Below, piece by piece: positions 1-5,518 of a stretch of 5,850 bases of DNA. The notes beneath the pieces are model-generated. The model was not told where the DNA came from, ran no database searches, and saw only the letters and a list, made by a program, of their open reading frames with translations. The position numbers were made by a program, and so were the translations under genes. Source of the stretch: Flavobacteriaceae bacterium (lineage in GTDB: Bacteria > Bacteroidota > Bacteroidia > Flavobacteriales > Flavobacteriaceae); contig JAGQYU010000131.1 of the NCBI GenBank assembly GCA_020435885.1, positions 1 through 5,850 of the forward strand. The letters run 5' to 3'. Position 1 is the stretch's first letter, and every line of letters begins with the position of its first letter.

Positions 1-39
1 ATTATTTCTAATTATATAAATAATAAACTATCTATAAAA

Positions 40-68
40 TTGAAGAGCAAAAATTTATAATAAATTTA
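40..68 (+). promoter_or_regulatory. Weak candidate promoter for the membrane-protein pair
   Basis: TTG at 40-42 lies 18 bases before TAAATTTA at 61-68. Bacteroidota promoters typically carry a TTG or TTTG element near -33 and TAnnTTTG near -7, so the second box has one mismatch at its last base. Transcription would start about 75-80 bases before the start codon at 150. The whole 1-149 stretch is so AT-rich that this match could be chance. No other gene or RNA is visible in 1-149. Confidence 0.2.
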
Positions 69-149
69 GCATAAATCACGTATTTTAACAGTCCAATTTT
101 TTTAAAAATTGAAATTGTTATTCAATAAGACCAAATTACAATAATTAAA

Positions 150-866
150 ATGGCTAAATTCTTTTTTTTACTGACAATCATATTTATCATCATACCGACA
201 GGGTTGCTTATCTGGGGTATTGCATATGTAATAAGAAAAAGGAAAAATACTACCGAAGAAGAAGTAAAATTAACCAGTCGTACTAAACTTGCCGTACTAA
301 AAAAACAACTCAGTCCTTGGTTGGCTGACAGTTTTTTAAGTTTGTCTCCAGGATATATAACAACAAACAGCCAAGGTATAAAAATGAATAAGCGGAGTGG
401 ATTTTTTTTAGGACAGGACAGAGAAAAACTTATTGCATTTGCTATGGGTGATAAAGCTGCTTTTTGGGTAAATGAAACTACCTATTTTAGTAATTCCCAA
501 GACCAGTATAGAATTACCACAGAAAAGGAATTCGTCCGTTTTTATAAAAATGATATTTCGTTGGGTAGCTATACTTTAAATAAAGGGTTGCAAAATGAGA
601 ATAAAGTTCCTATTGGATCATTTACTATCAAGTTTCTAAATACAAATCTTGTAGATGACAGGGAACATTTCCACTTCAAATTCAATAGTGGTTTAGAAGG
701 TTATATTGTTAATATTAAAAATCGTATTAGCGGTAGTATTATGGATTACACCCTTTATAGTTCTAATATTTTTAAATTTGAAAAAGGAATGCCAGACAAG
801 TATGAAGAAGATATTCTGCTTTGCCTTTTTGTATTGATCAGTACTACATCATGGATATATTCATAG
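150..866 (+). CDS. Unrecognised membrane-anchored protein, 238 aa
   Basis: I do not recognise this protein. Residues 4-28 form one strong hydrophobic segment, followed at once by the basic stretch RKRK (29-32). That arrangement suggests an N-terminal membrane anchor with the rest of the chain on the cytoplasmic side. The middle (about 40-215) is a soluble, aromatic- and Asn-rich domain with alternating hydrophobic residues, which looks beta-rich. The last 20 or so residues, after YEED, are hydrophobic again and end in WIYS, so a second membrane contact is possible. No catalytic motif is evident. The ATG follows an A-rich leader without a Shine-Dalgarno motif, as is normal in Bacteroidota, and no better upstream start is seen. 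The next gene begins six bases after the stop, so the two are probably co-transcribed. They converge on the mobilization operon and look like cargo. The open frame and normal composition make it a credible gene, but its function is unknown. Confidence 0.75.
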   Translation: MAKFFFLLTIIFIIIPTGLLIWGIAYVIRKRKNTTEEEVKLTSRTKLAVLKKQLSPWLADSFLSLSPGYITTNSQGIKMNKRSGFFLGQDREKLIAFAMGDKAAFWVNETTYFSNSQDQYRITTEKEFVRFYKNDISLGSYTLNKGLQNENKVPIGSFTIKFLNTNLVDDREHFHFKFNSGLEGYIVNIKNRISGSIMDYTLYSSNIFKFEKGMPDKYEEDILLCLFVLISTTSWIYS

Positions 867-872
867 TTAAAA

Positions 873-1367
873 ATGAGAAAATTTGACTTAAAACTTTTAG
901 CATCCCTAATTTTAATAATAATTGTAGGAGGGTTTATAAACATTTGGCTTTTTAGAAATGTTTTTTGGGGACATATTAATGGATTTTTATTAAAAATTGG
1001 AGGAATGACATTCTTTGGACTATGCCTTTCTTTAACTATTTTTCTTTTTAGAATCAGGTTTACTTTTCAAGAATTAAACTATATTTTCTTTGACAAAATG
1101 CCAAAAGAATATGATGCTACAGCCAGTCATGAAGATTTTTTTGAAATGGAGCGTAAGTCTAAAACAAATTGGCTAGCTGTTGTTGCTTCAATGATATTAG
1201 GTCTTTTATACGGAATAGTTTTTGCAATTTTTTACGAAGAAATAACTCTGATACAAGGTGTATTAACAATGGTGCTATATGGATTAGCTTTCGGATTATT
1301 TTTAATATTTCTCATAAGAAAAGATTGGTTTTCAATTTTCTATTTTGCTAAAGATCGACGTATGTAA
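873..1367 (+). CDS. Unrecognised polytopic membrane protein, 164 aa
   Basis: I do not recognise the family. Four hydrophobic segments are visible at about residues 7-28, 37-60, 99-120 and 125-148. Between the second and third is a polar, charged loop (about 61-98) containing the acidic stretch HEDFFEMER. The basic N-terminus (MRKFDLK) and basic C-terminus (AKDRRM) both suggest cytoplasmic ends. No enzyme or transporter motif is seen. The ATG lies six bases after the stop of the 238-aa membrane protein, with the A-rich leader TTAAAA, so the two are probably translated from one message and may form a complex. The stop lies only 24 bases from the end of the convergent coupling-protein gene, and no convincing terminator hairpin fits in that gap. 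A two-component membrane cargo, such as an immunity, defence or envelope function, is possible but is only a guess from gene arrangement. Confidence 0.75.
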   Translation: MRKFDLKLLASLILIIIVGGFINIWLFRNVFWGHINGFLLKIGGMTFFGLCLSLTIFLFRIRFTFQELNYIFFDKMPKEYDATASHEDFFEMERKSKTNWLAVVASMILGLLYGIVFAIFYEEITLIQGVLTMVLYGLAFGLFLIFLIRKDWFSIFYFAKDRRM

Positions 1368-1391
1368 AAATCATCTGGAATTAAGAATGTT

Positions 1392-2825
1392 TTATTTGAT
1401 TTGTATATCTCTAAAAATTTTCTCAATATTTAATTGTAAATCTAATTCCTTAAGTATTTTTTTATGAGTTGGTAATATTTTCGAAAAGTGTTGTAATTTA
1501 AATTGCACTTTTTCATCCTTCCCATCTGCAAAAACAATGAATTCTCCCTCTTGTAATTTAAAAAAAACTTCTGCTTTTCGTTTGGAAACTTCCTTTTCCC
1601 CTCTTGTAATTCTTGTATCAAAATTCAGATTGTGTCCTCTATTAATACTGGTGGTGGGTTGCTTTATCAATTCAAAAAAGCGTTCATAATATTTAGCGGT
1701 ATCGGGGTCATTGACCTTCCCAAAGAATTGGTACGATAAGTTGGATAAAATAGCTTTACTGGCTTTATCACCATAGAGCAGATCATTTTGTATTTTGTCC
1801 TGCATCACATAAATTGTGGTAATGTCATAGCTCCTTAACGTTGCCGGTATTCGGTGCATATTTGGGAGTTTAATGGTGGGAGCTTCTTCCATCAATATAA
1901 AGGATGATTCTCTATTTCGTACACTCATTTGTTTAGTTACTGTATGGATAATAGCTGCTACAATTGGTGAATATGCGGATTCGTATTGGGGGTTATTAAC
2001 TATCGATATTACAGCTTTGTTTTTTTTATTATTTATATCCAATGGAACCTCATCCTTGGAAAGAACATAGAATAATTTCTGAGAACTGATCTTTTTAAAA
2101 GCATTGGCCAAAGTACTCTTTACTCCTGCCGTTTGTTTATCAGAAGAGAGCCCATTAAGAAAAGCTCCGGCAAGGCTTTTAGAGGTCAGGTCAGATTTTA
2201 AGAAATCAATCAATTTTTTATTACTCATCGATTGAAATAAGGCGATAATATGAGGAATAGTACAATACTGCGGGTAAGCCGTTTTCATTTTCCAAATCAG
2301 GCCACTTAAAAGTCCTTCTACAGCATCGGTAAAGAATTTATTGGTTCCTGAATTTTCAGACAGGTTGTGTTCCAATAAGTTTTCAAGTAAAACCTTAGCG
2401 ATTTCATTGACACTTTCTTCATTAGGTAAGTATCTTGCGGCAATCGGGTTAACCCTATAATGGATTTCATCAAAGGCAATGGTATAAAATTTTATGTCTT
2501 TGCCCTTAAAAAGAGGATAGGCAATTTCGGTCAGTTCAAAGTGTTTGTAATCATGGATAATCCCACAGAATCCATATTTGCTGAAATGTTGTAAGAAATT
2601 ATAAATCACACTTTCCGTTTTCCCACTTCCGGCTGCTCCTATAACAGATACACCTCTTCGCATATTCTCTATTCTGAACTTTCTCCTTTTAAGCTGAAAG
2701 TGTACCTGATATTTTTCTGGAATATTGGCACGTGATTTACTATTATAGGAAGCTAAGATAATGGTACTGATAAATAATATGGGTACCACATAATATAATA
2801 TGATGTTTGCAATATCACTGTTCAT
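1392..2825 (-). CDS. TraG/VirD4-like type IV coupling ATPase (MobC-like)
   Basis: A coupling protein connects the relaxase-DNA complex to a type IV secretion channel at the inner membrane and uses ATP to drive transfer. At 477 aa it is compact; TraG/VirD4 proteins usually have 500-700 residues and two N-terminal membrane segments. Here one hydrophobic segment is seen (about residues 7-26). Walker A is GAAGSGKT at 63-70. Walker B is the hydrophobic stretch FILM followed by EEAPT (309-317), where the usual DE is EE. A Gln-containing sensor-like motif, MQDKIQN, lies at 341-347. The segment between the Walker motifs (about 100-240) would hold the all-alpha domain. The C-terminal 60 residues end in a basic tail. 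Its ATG overlaps the relaxase stop as ATGA, which implies translational coupling. It is last in the operon and converges on the membrane-protein pair. A transfer role is well supported; the partner channel is not in the window. Confidence 0.9.
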   Translation of the reverse strand: MNSDIANIILYYVVPILFISTIILASYNSKSRANIPEKYQVHFQLKRRKFRIENMRRGVSVIGAAGSGKTESVIYNFLQHFSKYGFCGIIHDYKHFELTEIAYPLFKGKDIKFYTIAFDEIHYRVNPIAARYLPNEESVNEIAKVLLENLLEHNLSENSGTNKFFTDAVEGLLSGLIWKMKTAYPQYCTIPHIIALFQSMSNKKLIDFLKSDLTSKSLAGAFLNGLSSDKQTAGVKSTLANAFKKISSQKLFYVLSKDEVPLDINNKKNKAVISIVNNPQYESAYSPIVAAIIHTVTKQMSVRNRESSFILMEEAPTIKLPNMHRIPATLRSYDITTIYVMQDKIQNDLLYGDKASKAILSNLSYQFFGKVNDPDTAKYYERFFELIKQPTTSINRGHNLNFDTRITRGEKEVSKRKAEVFFKLQEGEFIVFADGKDEKVQFKLQHFSKILPTHKKILKELDLQLNIEKIFRDIQIK

Positions 2826-3856
2826 ATCTGGATAGAACCTGAGTTGATACCTTTTTCAATACTCATTTTTAGTTTTTTAAAAAGTTTATAGGCCAGTTGA
2901 GCCTGATTAGTAGGTATATTCAGAACTGGGATTTGAACTCCCGATTTATTCAATAGTTTAAAGGCTGTTTCTTTTTCACTCAAGGGTAAGCCCATGATCT
3001 GAGCAAAGTATTTTTCTGGATGTTTGATAAAAGTTTTCCTGGCTCCATAGGTCTCTACATAATTACGTTTATAATTGAAGAGCCTATCAAAAACTTGCTC
3101 GGAGCCTTTATAAAACTCATCCCTGTTAAATCCCCGTTTAACTATTTTACCATTAAGTTCTGTCTCTGAAGCTTTATATTTACTTCCGGGTGACAGGCTA
3201 TGCCTGTTTGTGATATCCTTCCTACTGACAATAATATGTATGTGTGTCTGAGAACCTTCTTTAAGCATTCCCTGCTCTATCATTTTTCCATCTAATTGAT
3301 GTGGAGCTTCTTTTTGCAACCTTATTATCTGTTGTTGTTTCTTTTTTAGGGAACCTTTGATCTCACCTCTTTTAATCTTTTGGATTTCATTAGTAAGTCG
3401 GGCGATTTTAGCTCTATAAGGTGCATTTTCCCTAATAGCTTTATCACTTCCTTTGTAGGTACGCTGGTGTTCTATCTTAGCATAGTACTTTATATCATTA
3501 ACTGTTACCTTTCTACCGTCTATTTCCCTATTAAAAGATTCAGCATAGCTTTTCATCAGTTCCCTGATATATTTCTTCAATTCTTCAGGATGATTATTCA
3601 GATGTTTTAACTCCCATCGACTAGGATTGACAGTAATGGAATAAAATTTAGGTTCATTCTTTTTCAGTTTTGTAGTATTACCATCGATCTCACTAATGAC
3701 CTCTCTTGGAGTTATTGTTTCTTCGTATTGATCGAAGAACAATTCCCTGTCTTCCCATTCTTTACCTTCATTTTCTTTTTCAAGATAAGCTACAAAGTCA
3801 CTAACACTTTGTGTATAATTATCTCCTGTCTTCTGTGCGGTGATCGTGATATACAT
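2822..3856 (-). CDS. Mobilization relaxase, MobB/DUF5712-like (BfmB/BtgB type)
   Basis: A relaxase nicks one strand at the transfer origin, stays bound to the 5' end and pilots it to the recipient. The 344-aa protein opens with MYITITAQK, then a Tyr-containing stretch (Y14, Y24 before LEKEN) and KFYSITVNPS at 70-79, a pattern I associate with Bacteroidota DUF5712/MobB proteins. A metal-binding HUH-type motif, THIHIIVSRKD, lies at 204-214 with H205 and H207. H130 in KIEHQRTYKG is a likely third ligand. A Lys/Gln-rich helical stretch (about 150-183) separates H130 from the HxH pair. Y14 and Y24 are the N-terminal candidates for the nicking tyrosine, but I cannot choose between them from sequence alone. 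The start has the leader AAAAATG and sits inside the end of the bfmA-like gene (38-base overlap), while the stop overlaps the coupling-protein start. Family assignment is from recall; the HUH motif and context are direct. Confidence 0.85.
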   Translation of the reverse strand: MYITITAQKTGDNYTQSVSDFVAYLEKENEGKEWEDRELFFDQYEETITPREVISEIDGNTTKLKKNEPKFYSITVNPSRWELKHLNNHPEELKKYIRELMKSYAESFNREIDGRKVTVNDIKYYAKIEHQRTYKGSDKAIRENAPYRAKIARLTNEIQKIKRGEIKGSLKKKQQQIIRLQKEAPHQLDGKMIEQGMLKEGSQTHIHIIVSRKDITNRHSLSPGSKYKASETELNGKIVKRGFNRDEFYKGSEQVFDRLFNYKRNYVETYGARKTFIKHPEKYFAQIMGLPLSEKETAFKLLNKSGVQIPVLNIPTNQAQLAYKLFKKLKMSIEKGINSGSIQI

Positions 3857-4397
3857 TTTTCATTTGCTTTTTTAAATTTTGAAATGCTTCTTTGGATAAT
3901 TCCAATCGGTAAAAATCACTACCAAAATTTTTCTTGACATGGGTTATTTTATTGATTAGATTATCAATTATATCATGTAGAAGCAATTGTTGTTCTTTGA
4001 TATTTTCATACTCATTTCTATAATATTCGAGTTCTTCATTTTCGGAAATAAGCGTAGGCGTACCAAAATCGTAGTCTCCTTCGTCTTCTTCATTTGTCGC
4101 TTCTTCAAATAACTTTTGTAACATGGCTGTTGTTGGTTTGGTCTGGTTTTTCTCAATGTTTTTAATAATGGCAATAATGGCATTGGAACGTTTTTTATAT
4201 TGATCTTCCAGACTGGCTATAGTTTTTCCAAGTCTGGTGTCCGGAGATACTTCATTTACCTCAAAGAATTCAAGCATCTCCAATAAGGTCATGGATTGTG
4301 ATTTTGCATGTTGTCTGCAAAATCTCCTGAATTTTTTAGCTACTGAAGATTTTAGTTTAAAGGTCTTAAAAGACTCTTTTTCGTATCCTAGATCCAT
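3819..4397 (-). CDS. BfmA/BtgA-like mobilization accessory protein
   Basis: Proteins of this type are small DNA-binding partners of the relaxase, thought to recognise the transfer origin and often to regulate their own operon. Residues 11-45 (KTFKLKSSVAKKFRRF, then SQSMTLLEMLEFF) match the pattern I know for BfmA/BtgA N-termini and look like a ribbon-helix-helix fold: a short strand followed by two helices, rich in Lys and Arg. Residues 55-100 are helical with mixed charge, 101-120 form an acidic Gly/Asp/Glu linker (EEDEGDYD), and 120-180 look like a coiled coil that could mediate dimerisation. At 192 aa it has a normal size. It is first in the operon and ends 38 bases inside the relaxase gene. 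Its start codon lies in a 16-base repeat with dyad symmetry that recurs 42 bases upstream, a plausible site for self-repression. The first ATG of the open frame was kept, because in-frame stops lie just upstream. Confidence 0.85.
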   Translation of the reverse strand: MDLGYEKESFKTFKLKSSVAKKFRRFCRQHAKSQSMTLLEMLEFFEVNEVSPDTRLGKTIASLEDQYKKRSNAIIAIIKNIEKNQTKPTTAMLQKLFEEATNEEDEGDYDFGTPTLISENEELEYYRNEYENIKEQQLLLHDIIDNLINKITHVKKNFGSDFYRLELSKEAFQNLKKQMKNVYHDHRTEDRR

Positions 4398-4452
4398 TTT
4401 TTAGTAAAAAAGTTGTTGATTCTATTGCGTCTCTGACATTTTTTAGTAAAAA
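4395..4452. repeat. Duplicated 16-base dyad at the bfmA-like start
   Basis: CATTTTTTAGTAAAAA occurs at 4395-4410 and again at 4437-4452, 42 bases apart. The core is itself an inverted repeat, T-run/AGT/A-run, that is TTTTTT (4397-4402) against AAAAAA (4406-4411) in the first copy. In the second copy the A-run has five bases. On the - strand each copy reads as a T-run, ACT, an A-run and then ATG, and the proximal ATG is the start codon of the BfmA-like gene. A spacing of 42 bases is close to four helical turns, so two dimers could bind on one face. It may be an operator pair, or a duplicated translation-initiation region. Confidence 0.5.
4422..4439 (-). promoter_or_regulatory. Possible five-codon upstream ORF (MSETQ)
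   Basis: The upstream copy of the 16-base repeat carries its own ATG (4437-4439), with the same A-rich leader as the true gene start. It opens a reading frame of five codons, MSETQ, closed by TAG. The gap from this stop to the BfmA-like start is 24 bases. The frame is the same as that of the gene, but two stops (TAG and a later TAA) separate them. It could be a decoy or regulatory leader ORF, or a by-product of the duplication. Confidence 0.2.
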
Positions 4453-4480
4453 CTTAAATTATTCATCGTTTAAACAATTC

Positions 4481-4614
4481 CTGTAACCCCTTATAAACAA
4501 AGGGATTGTGCAAAAATGAAACTCTGTAACATCGCTGCTGCGTGTTACCCTCTTGCTTTTCCATTTTCGTCCCTGCGTCAGCGGGACCAAAATTTTCCAA
4601 ACAATGAAACATTG
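4481..4614. other. Candidate transfer origin (oriT) with hairpins
   Basis: This non-coding stretch lies directly upstream of the mobilization operon, where Bacteroidota elements commonly carry oriT. It contains four inverted repeats. CCCTT/AAGGG lies at 4488-4492 and 4500-4504. GTAACA plus CGC pairs with GCG plus TGTTAC at 4526-4548, as nine pairs with one bulged T and a TGCT loop. GTCCC plus GC pairs with GC plus GGGAC at 4569-4587, as seven pairs, again with one bulged T, and a GTCA loop. CAATG/CATTG lies at 4602-4606 and 4610-4614. CTGTAAC is repeated directly at 4481-4487 and 4524-4530, and GTTAC follows inverted at 4544-4548. The two GC-rich hairpins stand out in AT-rich DNA and lack trailing T-runs on either strand, which argues against intrinsic terminators. 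The nick site cannot be placed. A structured RNA is the main alternative. Confidence 0.5.
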
Positions 4615-4696
4615 CTCATTACTTGTTTACTTAAAAGTCAAATCTGAAATTGTGCAGCTTAGTGAAAGTCAAAAAAGAATACTACACAAAAATAGT

Positions 4697-4709
4697 GTTG
4701 GAATCCAAC
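4697..4709. repeat. 13-base palindrome, possible operator
   Basis: GTTGGA (4697-4702) and TCCAAC (4704-4709) are perfect inverted arms around a single A. The compact symmetry suits a dimeric protein site better than a hairpin. It lies between the candidate oriT and the terminator at 4744-4768. The 4615-4740 stretch around it holds no gene I can support, only short direct repeats: ATTGTGCA at 4649-4656, which also occurs at 4505-4512. Confidence 0.3.
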
Positions 4710-4743
4710 GAGATAAAGTTAACGATTTTATGCTTTTGAACAT

Positions 4744-4768
4744 AAAAAAACCTCTAATTTAATAGAGG
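4744..4768 (-). terminator. Intrinsic terminator after the RadC-like/65-aa unit
   Basis: Read on the - strand, the stem CCTCTA/TAGAGG (4763-4768 with 4751-4756, six-base loop) is followed by a run of seven T (4744-4750). It lies 23 bases beyond the stop of the 65-aa gene and would isolate that unit from the origin region and the mobilization operon. Confidence 0.7.
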
Positions 4769-4791
4769 CTTATTTGGTGTGATTTGATGTT

Positions 4792-4989
4792 TTAGATATT
4801 AAATACATAGTCGTAACTATAGAGGTTCCGCTGGGCTTCTTCTTCTAAAAGTGCATCGTAGTCCAAATGATGTTTCTTTGCATAAGTTTTGAGTTCCTTC
4901 CCATATCGACTTTCTACATCCTCTTTTGAAATAACAAGAAGCTTTGATTGGGTTTCTTCATCTAGATTATTATAAGTAAGGTAAATCAT
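4792..4989 (-). CDS. Small acidic protein of unknown function, 65 aa
   Basis: I do not recognise a named family. The protein is rich in charged residues and Tyr, with a probable helix over residues 7-38 (from NLDEETQSKLL through the KEDVESRYGKELKTYAKKHH stretch), then LDYDALLEEEAQRNLY and the C-terminus YSYDYVFNI. It has no membrane segment, signal peptide or metal motif. It begins ten bases after the stop of the RadC-like gene, with an A-rich leader, and is followed by a good terminator, so it is the second gene of a two-gene unit. The tight linkage to RadC and SSB genes suggests a DNA-handling or host-interaction role, but nothing in the sequence shows which. The clean fit between the upstream stop and the downstream terminator supports a real gene. 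Confidence 0.7.
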   Translation of the reverse strand: MIYLTYNNLDEETQSKLLVISKEDVESRYGKELKTYAKKHHLDYDALLEEEAQRNLYSYDYVFNI

Positions 4990-4999
4990 AACTTATCTT

Positions 5000-5449
5000 T
5001 TATAATAATCCGTTATCGGCAAAACTAAAGTACTGTTTATCGGGTGTGAGTATAACGTGGTCTAATACTTTTATGTCCAATAGTTTTGCAGCCTTAACAA
5101 TTTTATCAGTTAACTGTTTATCCGATTCGCTGGGTTGTAATTTACTGCTCGGGTGGTTATGCGCTAAGATGATAGCTACCGATAAAGTTTTAAGGGCTAA
5201 GGCAAACAAAATTCGTAAATCTACTATGGTGCCTGTTATACCACCTGTAGATAATTGATAGATACCTTTTACCTTATTTGAATTGTTAAGCAATAGTACT
5301 TTAAAGGATTCGTGCAAACCGATTGTTTTAACATCCCAATTGTTAAATAACACTTGGGCAACATCTTCCGAACTTTTTATAGGTTTGGACTGTATTGTTC
5401 GTATTTTTTCTTTATAACTTATCTGTATTTCATTAACTTTGTAGCTCAT
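5000..5449 (-). CDS. RadC-like JAB/JAMM-domain protein
   Basis: This is the metalloprotease-like RadC/JAB domain (MPN+), common on bacterial mobile elements and annotated as a DNA repair protein, although its biochemical role is still unclear. The full JAMM zinc site can be read: E47 in GLHESFK, then H97 and H99 in AHNHPSS, and D110 in the S-x-x-D that follows (PSESD, 106-110). Other family hallmarks are STGG at 67-70, TIVDLR at 74-79 and LDHVIL at 129-134. At 149 aa it lacks the N-terminal helix-hairpin-helix region of chromosomal RadC (about 220 aa), as is usual for mobile-element versions. The ATG follows an A-rich leader. Upstream is the ssb terminator, so it probably has its own promoter or depends on readthrough; I see no clear TAnnTTTG box in the 69-base gap. 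The 65-aa gene follows ten bases later. The family call is firm. Confidence 0.92.
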   Translation of the reverse strand: MSYKVNEIQISYKEKIRTIQSKPIKSSEDVAQVLFNNWDVKTIGLHESFKVLLLNNSNKVKGIYQLSTGGITGTIVDLRILFALALKTLSVAIILAHNHPSSKLQPSESDKQLTDKIVKAAKLLDIKVLDHVILTPDKQYFSFADNGLL

Positions 5450-5477
5450 TGTTTTACGGTTTTAAGTGAATAATGAA

Positions 5478-5512
5478 AAGAGGGTGTTACTGTCCAGAGT
5501 GAACACCCTCTT
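5478..5512 (-). terminator. Hairpin terminator after ssb, possibly bidirectional
   Basis: An 11-base perfect inverted repeat, AAGAGGGTGTT (5478-5488) and AACACCCTCTT (5502-5512), surrounds a 13-base loop. On the - strand it follows the ssb stop by six bases and runs into TTTTC. On the + strand the arm is followed by ATTTTTTT, so it could work both ways. It occupies half of the 69-base gap between ssb and the RadC-like gene. Confidence 0.75.
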
Positions 5513-5518
5513 ATTTTT

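Noticed and set aside
94..111. Perfect 8-base inverted repeat CAATTTTT/AAAAATTG
   Set aside because: It is made almost wholly of A and T in very AT-rich DNA, has no trailing T-run and no upstream gene to terminate, so chance is the simplest explanation.
1368..1402. AAATCA/TGATTT inverted repeat between the convergent gene ends
   Set aside because: The arms are six bases, AT-rich and 23 bases apart. This is too weak to call a terminator.
3968..4183. A second - strand frame inside the BfmA-like gene
   Set aside because: It is an out-of-frame shadow of the acidic linker and coiled-coil region; its composition is explained by the true frame.
4553..4762. A + strand open frame of 69 codons in the intergenic region
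   Set aside because: It starts at TTG, runs through the hairpin cluster and ends inside the terminator stem. It has no recognisable domain and no A-rich leader at a credible start, so it is probably chance in non-coding DNA.
5046..5258. A + strand open frame of 70 codons antisense to the RadC-like gene
   Set aside because: It lies wholly inside a gene with an intact catalytic motif on the other strand and has no features of its own.
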